A stretch of 64,000 bases of DNA from RH-AL1 sp965198485. Its GTDB lineage: Bacteria; Pseudomonadota; Alphaproteobacteria; Rhizobiales; Beijerinckiaceae. Both the position numbers and the translations under genes were made by a program. The notes below the pieces were generated by a model. That model was not told the origin of the DNA, did not search any database, and saw nothing but the letters and a program-made list of their open reading frames with translations. The DNA is taken from contig CBDAPQ010000006.1 of assembly GCA_965198485.1 (NCBI GenBank), positions 47,154 through 111,153 of the forward strand, in the 5' to 3' direction. Position 1 is the stretch's first letter; each line of letters opens with the position of its first letter. This document shows positions 51,577 to 59,610 of this stretch, piece after piece.

Positions 51577-52845
51577 TTGGTAGCCAAACTGTACACCTGG
51601 GCCGACGGGGCCCAGCTCGACGATCACTCGCGGCGCAAGCACAAGATACTGCGCGAGTATTTCCACGAGTACCTGATGGTGCGCTGCGCTAACCCAGCGC
51701 AGACCAGATTTCGGTTGGCCGTCGTGGATGGCTTCTCCGGCGGCGGCCGCTACGCCTGCGGAACGGCGGGATCGCCTATCATCTTCATCGAGGAGCTACG
51801 GCGCGCGGTCGACGAGGTGAACTTACGACGCGCGGCGCAGGGCCTGACCAACATCCTCGAGGTGGAGTGCCTTCTGATCTTCAACGACGCCCTGGATGAC
51901 GTCACAGAAGTGTTGAAGCGCTATGCTGCACCGGTCCTAGCCGCAGCTAAGGAAACTTCGCCTAAACTCCACCTGAACGTCTGCTACATGAGCGATAGCT
52001 TCGAGGCGTCCTATCCAGCGATCAAGGAGATGATCGCACGGGGCCGGTATCGGACGGTGCTGTTCAACCTCGACCAGTGTGGTCATTCGAAGGTCGAGAC
52101 CGCCACCCTGATCGACATCATGGCGTCGACGCCCTCAGCCGAGGTCTTCTACACCTTCGCGATCCAGAGCCTGCTCACCTACCTCAGTCGCACCAACCCG
52201 AAGCTGATGGCCTCCCAGGTACGAAGCCTCGGGATCGCGCCGGACGAGTTCCAGGTCGGCGACGGCTCTATCAGCAACGCCGCGTGGCTCGGCACGGCCG
52301 AGCGTTTGGTTTTCGAGACGTTTAGGGGCGCGGCGCGCTTCGTGAGCCCTTTCTCCATCACCAACCCGGACGGCTGGCGGTACTGGCTGATCCACTTCGC
52401 GAACAACTATCGAGCCCGCCAAGTCTACAACGACGTCCTTCACGGCAATGGCACTCAGGCACACTTCGGTCGCTCGGGGCTGAACATGTTGGCCTATAAC
52501 CCGTCGCATGACGAGGGCGCGCTTTATCTTTTCGAAGGCAGTGACCGGGCGAAGGCCAGGGACCAGTTGCTCGAGGACATTCCGCGTCTGGTCGCCGAGT
52601 CTGGAGACGTCATGGACGTGGCCGAATTCTACGAGGCTGCTTACAACGCCACGCCCGCCCACAAGGACGACATCCATACTGCGATGATCGAGAGCGAGGA
52701 GCTTGAGGTCTTCACTGAAGGGGGCGGACGCCGCCGAAAGGTCAACACGATCGGCGTTGGTGACACGATCAAGCTAAAGTCACAGCGGTCGTTCTTCTCC
52801 ATCTTCTTCGAGCCAGAATCGAAGCGGACGTCAACGAAGGCCTAG
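51577..52845 (+). CDS. tcmP: TcmP, three-Cys-motif partner protein
   Basis: A 422-residue protein I recognise as a three-Cys-motif partner (TcmP), which normally accompanies the Gp37/Gp68-type protein upstream. Landmarks are HSRRKHKILREYFHEYL, VVDGFSGGGRYACGTAGSP near residues 49-66 (a methyltransferase motif I-like turn) and LFNLDQCGHSKVE near 167 (motif IV-like). The fold is probably Rossmann-like, but catalysis is not proven. The start TTG 51577 is preceded by GGAG. The next gene starts 3 bp after its stop, so they are co-expressed. Confidence 0.88.
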   Translation: MVAKLYTWADGAQLDDHSRRKHKILREYFHEYLMVRCANPAQTRFRLAVVDGFSGGGRYACGTAGSPIIFIEELRRAVDEVNLRRAAQGLTNILEVECLLIFNDALDDVTEVLKRYAAPVLAAAKETSPKLHLNVCYMSDSFEASYPAIKEMIARGRYRTVLFNLDQCGHSKVETATLIDIMASTPSAEVFYTFAIQSLLTYLSRTNPKLMASQVRSLGIAPDEFQVGDGSISNAAWLGTAERLVFETFRGAARFVSPFSITNPDGWRYWLIHFANNYRARQVYNDVLHGNGTQAHFGRSGLNMLAYNPSHDEGALYLFEGSDRAKARDQLLEDIPRLVAESGDVMDVAEFYEAAYNATPAHKDDIHTAMIESEELEVFTEGGGRRRKVNTIGVGDTIKLKSQRSFFSIFFEPESKRTSTKA

Positions 52846-52848
52846 TTT

Positions 52849-53736
52849 ATGACGGTGTGGATGACCAAGGTCTGGGGCTTCGGCGACCCCGTGGGGCCGC
52901 TGCAGTTCTCAACGGAAGGTTGGCGCCGGCGCGCCCGCTCTCAGCTTCAACAGGGCGACACCGTCGTGCTGGTGGGGACCATGGGAGCCGAGACCCAGGA
53001 CGACGAGCGGAACAAGTTTCTTGGCATGATGGAGCCCACGACCCAGCCGGTAATGGCGCTGGACTACCTGAAGGCCGATCGCAAGGAGGACTTCAACGAG
53101 CGGGGCGAATACAAGTGGCCGTTCGGCCTGTTGAACCGGGCAGCCTGGCGGTTCGACGAGCCCCGCGTAAAGCTCGCCGACATCAGCAACCGCTCGTTCG
53201 CGATGGATTCCGCACAAGGCATCGTACCGTTGACCCCGGAGGAGGCCGCGCGGGTGCTCGCCCTGCCGCGCACCTCGTCCCTGCTCGCTCAATCGATTGA
53301 AGCGACCGCCCGGATTGAGGGGGACGATGTCGCACGCCGGCGCGCCTCGCCGCCGCCGACCACGACTCGTCGGGGCACGATGCACATGCGGCGGGCGCCG
53401 GCCTTCACCTACGCCCTAGCGCTGACCGCGCCAGGTCCGGGCACCAGAGCGCCCGCGCACCTCGGTTACAAGATCGGGTGGGCGTTCAACTGGGAGGCGC
53501 GGATGCGGACGTTCAATCACGCCGCGATGCCGGGGCTCGGCGGGCTGACTTACGGCTCCGGCATGAAGCACCTCTGGCCGACCGCCATGGCCGCGTTCCG
53601 GATGGAGCAAGCCGTTCTAAGGCGCTTTGATAGAGCGCGCCATCGCCACAACCACGAGATCGTGGCGGGCGTTACAATGGATGAATTGGGGCTCGCCTGG
53701 GCCAGCTGCATGGCGGATGTGAAGCGCCAGTCGTAG
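52849..53736 (+). CDS. Unknown 295-aa protein, probable PUA/EVE-like plus GIY-YIG-like fusion
   Basis: I do not know a name for this gene. The first 140 residues start VWMTKVWGFGDP and contain QQGDTVVLVGTMG and KWPFGLLNRAAWRF, a pattern of strands resembling PUA-like (EVE/ASCH) readers of modified bases. A linker (residues about 165-180, RRRASPPPTTTRRG) follows. The last 110 residues have FTYALALT, HLGYKIGWAFNWEARMRTF and FRMEQAVLRRF, which fits a GIY-YIG nuclease-like core (Y, Y-K-I-G, R, E). So it may read a modified base and cut. Its start is 3 bp after tcmP, so it belongs to the same operon. Domain calls are by eye only. Confidence 0.65.
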   Translation: MTVWMTKVWGFGDPVGPLQFSTEGWRRRARSQLQQGDTVVLVGTMGAETQDDERNKFLGMMEPTTQPVMALDYLKADRKEDFNERGEYKWPFGLLNRAAWRFDEPRVKLADISNRSFAMDSAQGIVPLTPEEAARVLALPRTSSLLAQSIEATARIEGDDVARRRASPPPTTTRRGTMHMRRAPAFTYALALTAPGPGTRAPAHLGYKIGWAFNWEARMRTFNHAAMPGLGGLTYGSGMKHLWPTAMAAFRMEQAVLRRFDRARHRHNHEIVAGVTMDELGLAWASCMADVKRQS

Positions 53737-53771
53737 GCCTCGGTTCAGGGGGCACCTTCGACTTGAAAAAT

Positions 53772-53810
53772 GTCGGGTTTTTGCATATGCTCTGCGTCGG
53801 GTTCTTGCAT
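53772..53810 (+). promoter_or_regulatory. Direct-repeat operator of the AbiE-type toxin-antitoxin pair
   Basis: GTCGGGTTTTTGCAT (53772-53786) and GTCGGGTTCTTGCAT (53796-53810) differ in one base and lie 24 bp apart, just before the antitoxin gene. A GCATATGC palindrome (53783-53790) overlaps the first. AbiEi-type antitoxins repress their own operon, so this is a likely binding site. Confidence 0.65.
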
Positions 53811-53822
53811 CAAGGTGCGGCC

Positions 53823-54236
53823 ATGGCCACTGCTCGGACGCTTAAGCAAAAAGTCCATTACCGGATCGCGCGCGCGCGCACCGACGCCTTTCTGCCCAAG
53901 GAGTTTCGCGACCTCGGCGGCGAGGACCAAGTGCTGCGCGCGCTGCGCAGCCTGGTCAAGGACGGCGAGCTGATGAAGCTGGGTTACGGCGTCTACGCGA
54001 AGGCCCTTCGGTCCCGGCTGACCGGCCGGATGATGGTCAACAGCGACAACGGTTTTTCGAGTGCGGCGCGCCAAGCTTTGACCAAGCTCGGTGTGCCGTG
54101 GGAGCCGAGCTCAAGCGAGTGTGCCTACAACGAGGGCCGCTCGACCCAGATTCCGGTGACCGCGACCGTGAAGGTCAAACGCCGCTTCAATCGCCGGCTC
54201 TCCGACGGCCGGACGGAGTTGCGGATTGAACGGTAG
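53823..54236 (+). CDS. AbiEi/DUF6088-type antitoxin and autorepressor
   Basis: A 137-residue protein with an N-terminal winged-helix: KVHYRIARARTDAFLPKEF, then VLRALRSLVKDGELMKLGYGVYAKA, typical of AbiEi/DUF6088 antitoxins. It has a basic C-terminus (VKVKRRFNRRLSDGRTELRIER). The ATG at 53823 fits the domain start; an upstream open frame to 53763 is the repeat-containing promoter region. It overlaps the toxin gene by 11 bp. It is shorter than classical AbiEi. Confidence 0.8.
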   Translation: MATARTLKQKVHYRIARARTDAFLPKEFRDLGGEDQVLRALRSLVKDGELMKLGYGVYAKALRSRLTGRMMVNSDNGFSSAARQALTKLGVPWEPSSSECAYNEGRSTQIPVTATVKVKRRFNRRLSDGRTELRIER

Positions 54237-55119
54237 ACCTGACCGAACCACGCTTCTCGAAGTCCAGGAGTTCTTCAACCTCCCGTCGCCCACCCTTGTG
54301 GAGAAGGACTGGCACGTGGTTCAAGCGCTGGCGGCGATTTCGGGCGCCGCCAGCGACGGCCTGACCCTTGTCTTTGGCGGTGGCACGTCGCTCGGCCGCG
54401 CCTACGGGCTGCTCTCCCGCATGTCCGAGGACATCGACCTACGCGTGGTGGGCGACAAGGCGACCAGCCGAGGCGCCCTCCAGCGTATTCGGAGCGAAAT
54501 CTCCGAGCGCCTCGCCATCCGAGGCTTCGCGGTCCACGGCCACGTGATCGTCAAGCAGAGCGACCGTTACGTCCGCTACGACCTGCCTTACGACCCCATC
54601 ATGGCAGGGGAGGGCGTGCTGCGTCCCGAGATCAAGATCGAGGTCGCCGCCTTCCCGGTGCGGCGGCCCCCGGTCATTCTGCCGGTGACCTCGTTCTGCG
54701 CCGAGGCGGTCAAACGCGAGCCGGAGGTGGTCGGCATACCGTGCGTCGCCCTGGAAGAGACCGCGGCCGAGAAGTTCGTGGCGCTGACGCGGCGCACCGG
54801 CGAGGTGTTCGCCGGTGGGAAGCCCGACGAGACGCTTGTCCGCCATCTCTACGATCTGACTCGGCTGGATGGCCGCTACGACGGCGACGACTGCGCGGTC
54901 CTGGCGAGGGAGAGCATCCAGGCCGACGTGGAGCGCGGCTACGACGCCTACAAAGCTGACCCCTTCGGCGAGACCCACCGGACCGTCGCCCGGATGGCCA
55001 AGGACAAGGCGGTGCGGAGCGACTTCGATAAGCTCATGGCCGGCATGGTCTATGGCGAGAAGCCTTCGTTCCAGGACGCAGTGACGGCGATCGAGAAATT
55101 CGCCGGACGGCTCAGGTGA
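54226..55119 (+). CDS. AbiEii-type nucleotidyltransferase toxin
   Basis: A 297-residue AbiEii/AbiGii family toxin. The nucleotidyltransferase signature FGGGTSLGRAYGLLSRMSEDIDL holds GGGTSL at residues 51-56 and the metal-binding D-x-D at 69-71 (quoted here in parts: GGGTSL, then EDID). Members modify tRNA or other RNAs and cause growth arrest or phage abortive infection. The TTG start at 54226 overlaps the antitoxin gene, giving translational coupling. Length is in the normal range. Confidence 0.9.
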   Translation: MNGRPDRTTLLEVQEFFNLPSPTLVEKDWHVVQALAAISGAASDGLTLVFGGGTSLGRAYGLLSRMSEDIDLRVVGDKATSRGALQRIRSEISERLAIRGFAVHGHVIVKQSDRYVRYDLPYDPIMAGEGVLRPEIKIEVAAFPVRRPPVILPVTSFCAEAVKREPEVVGIPCVALEETAAEKFVALTRRTGEVFAGGKPDETLVRHLYDLTRLDGRYDGDDCAVLARESIQADVERGYDAYKADPFGETHRTVARMAKDKAVRSDFDKLMAGMVYGEKPSFQDAVTAIEKFAGRLR

Positions 55120-55192
55120 GCCAACGCCGAGCCGGCACCGGCGCGCTACAACCTAAACGCTGGCTGATGAAGTCGGCGAGAGGCACGAGACT

Positions 55193-55498
55193 ATGAACGA
55201 CCCGAACGTCGCCACCGGCCAGCTCCAGCAGATTATCTCGGCATCCCGGCCGCACGAGCTCTCACTAGCCGAGCGTTGCGCACTCTTCGCGGCAATGCGT
55301 GAACTTACCGATGATCTTCGCGCCCACATCGCGGACGAACTGGGACACGACGGCTACGCCCAAGAGAAGGTCGCCCAGGTAAGATGGCACACTGCCGCAG
55401 CCCTCGGTTTCGACGTCAACAATAAGCACGACGACAGTCAACATCGGAGCTGGGCGTTGGGCGCACTTGACTCTCTGCTGAGCCGCTTTCCGAACTAA
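55193..55498 (+). CDS. Hypothetical 101-aa protein
   Basis: A small soluble helical protein (LSLAERCALFAAMRELTDDLR, HTAAALGFDVNNKHDDSQH). The ATG at 55193 follows a purine-rich AGAGG stretch. No signal peptide, membrane span or known motif. It lies between the AbiE pair and the IS3 element and could be part of the same defence block. Function unknown. Confidence 0.55.
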   Translation: MNDPNVATGQLQQIISASRPHELSLAERCALFAAMRELTDDLRAHIADELGHDGYAQEKVAQVRWHTAAALGFDVNNKHDDSQHRSWALGALDSLLSRFPN

Positions 55499-55714
55499 CC
55501 GTCATACCCAACGCGAGGTGAGCCCAATTCGCATAACCACCTTCGAGGCAGACTCGACAAACCTCTATATTCCCTCCAGGAGACTCTCCCGGCTTCCGAT
55601 AAGAGTAGCTTAGACGCCAAACTGCAATCTCAAGACAAGTTTACAACGTCTGACGTGACCCCCTGAAACTCAGCCATTTGAACGTAGAGTCCGGCCCAGC
55701 GAAGGGACGGACGG

Positions 55715-55981
55715 ATGAAGCAGTCAAGGTTCAGCGAAGAGCAGATCATCGGCATCCTTCGCGAGCAGGAGAGCGAGATCGCGGTGAAGGAGCTGTGCAG
55801 GAAGCACGGGGTCAGCTCGCCCACCTTCTACAAGTGGAAGGCCAAGTTCGGCGGCATGGACGTGTCGGAAGCCCGCAAGCTGAGGACGCTGGAGGATGAG
55901 AACGGCCGGCTCAAGCGGCTGTTGGCTGACGCCATGTTGGACAACGCCGCGCTGAAGGACCTGCTTGGAAAAAAGTGGTGA
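55715..55981 (+). CDS. IS3-family OrfA (transposase DNA-binding subunit)
   Basis: An 88-residue helix-turn-helix protein: SRFSEEQIIGILREQESE, then ELCRKHGVSSPTFYKWKAKFGG, followed by a leucine-zipper stretch (LRTLEDENGRLKRLLADAMLD). It binds the IS ends. Near its end a classic A-AAA-AAG slippery heptamer (55969-55975) in the zero frame lets ribosomes shift -1 into orfB to make the full transposase. Confidence 0.92.
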   Translation: MKQSRFSEEQIIGILREQESEIAVKELCRKHGVSSPTFYKWKAKFGGMDVSEARKLRTLEDENGRLKRLLADAMLDNAALKDLLGKKW

Positions 55982-56904
55982 CGCCCGCTGCGCATCGGGA
56001 GGCTGCGGCGCACCTGCAGTCCGCCTACGAGATGAGCGAGCGGCGGGCGTGCCGGGTTCTGGGCGTGGATCGGGCCAGCGTCCGCTACCAAGCGAGCAAG
56101 CCTGACGACACGGAGTTGCGCGACCGGCTGAAGGCGCTTGCCGCCGAGCGACGGCGGTTCGGCTACCGGCGGCTGCACGTCCTGCTCCGGCGCGAAGGCC
56201 ATGCGGTGAACAGTAAGCGTGTCCAGCGCCTGTATCGTGAGGAGAAGCTGACGGTGCGTCGGCGGGGCGGGCGCAAGCGGGCCATGGGAACGCGACGGCC
56301 CATCGAAGTGGCGCTGGCGGCAAACCAGCGCTGGAGCTTGGACTTCGTCTCCGACCAGATGACCGACGGTCGACGGTTCCGCATCCTGACCGTGGTCGAC
56401 AACTGCACACGCGAATGCCTGGCGCTGGTGGCGGACACCTCGATCTCCGGCCTGCGGGTCGCCCGTGAGCTCGATGCCATCATACGTTGGCGGGGACGGC
56501 CAACGACCGTCGTCAGCGACAACGGCACTGAGCTGACGTCGAACGCAATCCTGAGCTGGGCCGATCAGACGAAGGTCGGCTGGCACTACATCGCGCCCGG
56601 CAAACCCCAGCAGAACGGCTACAACGAGAGCTTCAACGGTCGGCTGCGCGACGAGCTGCTGAACGAGACGCTGTTCCGCTCTTTGCCACACGCCCGCGCG
56701 GTACTCGAGGACTGGCGGCGCGACTACAACGAAGAACGCCCGCACTCCAGGCTCGGCTGGCTCACGCCTCGGGCCTACGCCGACGCCCTCTGCGGGAAGG
56801 CCGGCGGGGTCGCTGCGCTACCCGATGGCTCCGCGCCCCCGCCTCTTGCAACCCATCACCAACAGAGCTCAAATCACCGCCGGACTCTCGTTACGACTGG
56901 ATGA
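55975..56904 (+). CDS. IS3-family OrfB (integrase-like catalytic domain)
   Basis: A 309-residue rve-family integrase domain. The DDE acids are in WSLDFVSDQMTDGRRF, TVVSDNGTELTSNA and the final E in GYNESFNGRLRDELLNE. It is read in the -1 frame relative to orfA and normally made as an OrfAB fusion by slippage at A-AAA-AAG. The helix HTH region RRACRVLGVDRASVRYQ is near its N-terminus. Confidence 0.93.
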   Translation: MVTPAAHREAAAHLQSAYEMSERRACRVLGVDRASVRYQASKPDDTELRDRLKALAAERRRFGYRRLHVLLRREGHAVNSKRVQRLYREEKLTVRRRGGRKRAMGTRRPIEVALAANQRWSLDFVSDQMTDGRRFRILTVVDNCTRECLALVADTSISGLRVARELDAIIRWRGRPTTVVSDNGTELTSNAILSWADQTKVGWHYIAPGKPQQNGYNESFNGRLRDELLNETLFRSLPHARAVLEDWRRDYNEERPHSRLGWLTPRAYADALCGKAGGVAALPDGSAPPPLATHHQQSSNHRRTLVTTG

Positions 56905-56982
56905 GAAACGGGGGTCACGTCACGTCTTTGGCCGGTAGGGGAGGGGTCTCAAGGCAGCTCTTGCCTTCGTGAACGGCAACTA

Positions 56983-58530
56983 TGCGCCCGATTTTGTTGA
57001 AAAAGGCTGGGTTGAAGTCGTTGAGGGGAGCTGATTCAGTGTTCCCGTAGATGCGGGGGGCAGCGGATGATGGGCGAGCGGACGGTCGCACAAGAGTCGC
57101 TGTTCTACAGCTTCAGCCTGGAGCGGCACGTGCCGGCGGACCACCTGCTGCGCTCGATCGACCGGTTCGTGGACCTGTCGGGCATCCGCGAGCACCTGCG
57201 CCCTTTCTATAGCGAGACGGGCCGGCCATCGATCGATCCCGAGCTTCTGATCCGGATGCTGCTCATCGGCTACTGCATGGGCGTCCGTTCTGAACGGCGG
57301 CTGTGCGAGGAGGTGCACCTCAACCTGGCCTATCGCTGGTTCTGCCGGCTGGGGCTTGAGGGCGACGTACCGGACCACTCGACCTTCTCCAAGAACCGCC
57401 ACGGCCGTTTTCGTGACAGCGACCTGCTGCGCCAGCTGTTCGAGGCGACGGTCGCGCGCTGCATGGCCGAGGGGCTGGTCGGCGGCGAGGGCTTCGCCAC
57501 CGACGCCAGCCTGATCAAGGCGGACGCCAACAAGCAGCGCTCGGCCGCCGGCGCTGAAGACGTCGACTGGGAGGCGGCGGCCAGAACGCGTCGCTCGGTA
57601 AGGGAATATCTCGACACGCTCGACGATGCGGCCTGGGGCGCGGCCAGCGAGGTTAAGCCCAAGTTCGTCTCGCGGTCGGACCCTGCCGCCCAGTGGACAG
57701 GCGCGCTCAAGGGCCCCGCCTTCTTCGCCTACTCCACCAATTACCTGATCGATCTCAATCATGCTGTCATCGTCGATGTCGAGGCGAGCCGCGCCATCAG
57801 GCAGGCGGAGGTCGGCGCCACGCGGACCATGATCGGGCGCACCCACGATCGCTTCGGTCTCTGGCCCGAGCGGTTGGCGGCTGACACCGCCTACGGCTCG
57901 GCCGAGAACTTGGCCTGGCTGGTTCATGAGCGCGGGATCGAGCCGCACATCCCGGTCGTCGACAAGTCGCAGCGGCAGGATGGGACCTTTGAGCGGGCCG
58001 ACTTCTCGTTTGACCACAAGGCCGACGCCTACACCTGTCCGGCAGGCAAGCAGCTTAGGCAGCGCCAGAAAACCTATCGCGAACCGCGGCCCTTGGTCGA
58101 TGAGAACGGAATGCTGCGCTACCGCGCCAGCAAGTTCGACTGCGACGCCTGCTCGCTGAAGCCGCGATGCTCCCCAAACGCGCCCGCCCGCAAAATCCTG
58201 CGCTCCATCCATGAGGGCTCGCGACATGGCGCGCGATATCGCCAAGACCGACGCCTATCTCACCTCACGCCGCGAGCGGAAGAAGGTCGAGATGCTGTTC
58301 GCGCACCTCAAACGCATCCTCAAACTTGATCGGTTGCGCCTGCGAGGTCCGAATGGCGCCAGGGACGAGTTCCTCCTCGCCGCAACAGCCCAGAACCTCC
58401 GCAAGCTCGCCAAGCTCATCCCGCTGACGGTCCAGGCAGTACCCGCCTGAGCCGCCATAGGTCGTATTTGGCCAGCCGCCGACACCACCCGCTTCCGCCC
58501 CAAGCCGGCCTTTTTCAACGCAATCCGCCC
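56983..58530 (+). mobile_element. IS1182-like element, approximate extent
   Basis: The left edge TGCGCCCGATTTTGTTGAAA and the right edge (reverse strand, TGGGCGGATTGCGTTGAAA) share GTTGAAAAAGGC and a few more bases, as expected of imperfect inverted repeats of the IS1182 family. I see no target duplication, so the ends are approximate. The transposase inside is frameshifted. Confidence 0.65.
57067..58450 (+). pseudogene. IS1182-family transposase with a 1-bp deletion near its 3' end
   Basis: The first frame (57067-58329) has the IS1182 features FYSFSLERHVPADHLLRSID, YCMGVRSERRLCEEV, GLEGDVPDHSTFSKNRHGRF and FDCDACSLKPRC. After SIHEG it goes out of frame; the natural continuation ARDMARDIAKTDAYLTSRRE, KKVEMLFAHLKRILKLDRLR and onward lies in the next frame up to 58450. 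One added G in the G3 run at 58215-58217 joins them. Without it the final catalytic Glu region (KKVEMLFAHLK) is lost, so the transposase is inactive as read. Confidence 0.85.
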
Positions 58531-58645
58531 AGAAGCTGCCCTTACCGTAGCTCCAGACACCGGACGTTAGCCGAGTGGGCGCGACCGTCCGGTTCTCGGC
58601 AGGGGGCTGACTTGCGGTCTCGACCAAGTCGGACGTTGCTCCCCC

Positions 58646-59506
58646 TTAGGCTGCGAGCACCCCGGCGAGGATGTCCCTCATGGTCAAAGGTGAGCGGCCC
58701 AGCAGCGCTTCGAGCGTGGGGTTCACGGCTGCGAAGTCGCCGCGCCGGGCGGCTCGCCACGTTCCCAACAACATCTCCGCCATCGCCGCCGGAACCCCCG
58801 ACTCGATCTTGGCGTCCCGCCACTCCTCATCCGACACGGTGACTCGCTTGATCTCACGTCCGGTCACTTCCGAAGCGATCGCCGCGATGTCCGACATCGT
58901 GACCGCCTGCGCGGCGGTGAGCGGCGGCGAGACGCCATCGACGCGACCCTCCTCGGCGAGCACACGCGCATCGGCCTCGGCAAGGTCGGCCCGAGCGGTC
59001 CAACTGACCGGGCCGTCTTCAGGCGCCCGGATTTCGCCGTCCTTGAAGCCGGAGCCGATCATGTGCAGGGCGCTCTCGGCGTAGAACCCGTGGCGCAAAG
59101 CCGTGAACGCGCCGGAGCCGTCCGCCAGAAAGGCTTCAGTCGCCGAATGGTCCACCGCAGGCGCGAAGGAAGAGTCGGAGCGCGCCGCCATGTGGCTCGT
59201 GTAGAGCACCCGCCGAGCGCCTGCCTCGCGCGCCGCCGCGATGGCGTCCCGGTGCATCTTGACGGCCTCGGCGCCCAGCTTGTTCACTGAGACGATCAGC
59301 ACCTGCGTCGCGTCCGCGAAGGCTGCGGACAAGCTGCCCGCGTCGCCAAAGTCCGTCGCTCGAACATGCACGCCGCGAGAAGCGAGATCATTCGCCTTCG
59401 CCGGTTCACGGACGGTGGCGACGATGCGATCCGCCGGTGTCCCGCTCAGCAGGGCTTCGACCACCCCCCGTCCCAGTCGGCCATTCGCTCCCGTCACCAC
59501 GATCAT
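58646..59506 (-). CDS. NmrA/QOR2-like NAD(P)-binding oxidoreductase
   Basis: A 286-residue atypical SDR. The Rossmann motif VTGANGRLGRGVV (GxxGxxG) is at residues 4-16, then KANDLASRGVHVRATDFGD, RVLYTSHMAARSD and LRHGFYAESALHMIG, all typical of NmrA-like quinone reductases or redox sensors. Start at 59506 (the MIVVTGANG methionine). It is the last gene of a four-gene minus-strand unit with TetR, a monooxygenase and a hydrolase, and could reduce a quinone product of the pathway. Confidence 0.85.
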   Translation of the reverse strand: MIVVTGANGRLGRGVVEALLSGTPADRIVATVREPAKANDLASRGVHVRATDFGDAGSLSAAFADATQVLIVSVNKLGAEAVKMHRDAIAAAREAGARRVLYTSHMAARSDSSFAPAVDHSATEAFLADGSGAFTALRHGFYAESALHMIGSGFKDGEIRAPEDGPVSWTARADLAEADARVLAEEGRVDGVSPPLTAAQAVTMSDIAAIASEVTGREIKRVTVSDEEWRDAKIESGVPAAMAEMLLGTWRAARRGDFAAVNPTLEALLGRSPLTMRDILAGVLAA

Positions 59507-59610
59507 GTCGGCCCCACTCGTCACCCTCGCCGGCCTTTACAGCACGATGGCCTGCCCGTCCGCTGTCCACCCCGAGTCGGCCCCTCAGCTTCGAACTACG
59601 GGATTGGACG

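Larger units (their letters stand above)
55651..56922 (+). mobile_element. Intact IS3-family element (IS407-like group)
   Basis: The element is 1272 bp, TG...CA bounded. The ends TGACGTGACCCCC (55651-55663) and its complement (56910-56922) are perfect 13-bp inverted repeats. CGTC directly flanks both sides (55647-55650 and 56923-56926), a 4-bp target duplication, so the insertion is recent. It carries orfA and orfB with a frameshift signal between them. Confidence 0.92.

Noticed and set aside
58215..58217. Programmed frameshift in the IS1182 transposase
   Set aside because: No slippery heptamer is present at the site (GAGGGCTCG), unlike the A-AAA-AAG in the IS3 element, so a lost base is simpler.
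58211..58450. Separate 79-codon ORF after the IS1182 transposase
   Set aside because: It continues the transposase in the next frame, so it is the 3' part of a frameshifted gene, not a separate gene.
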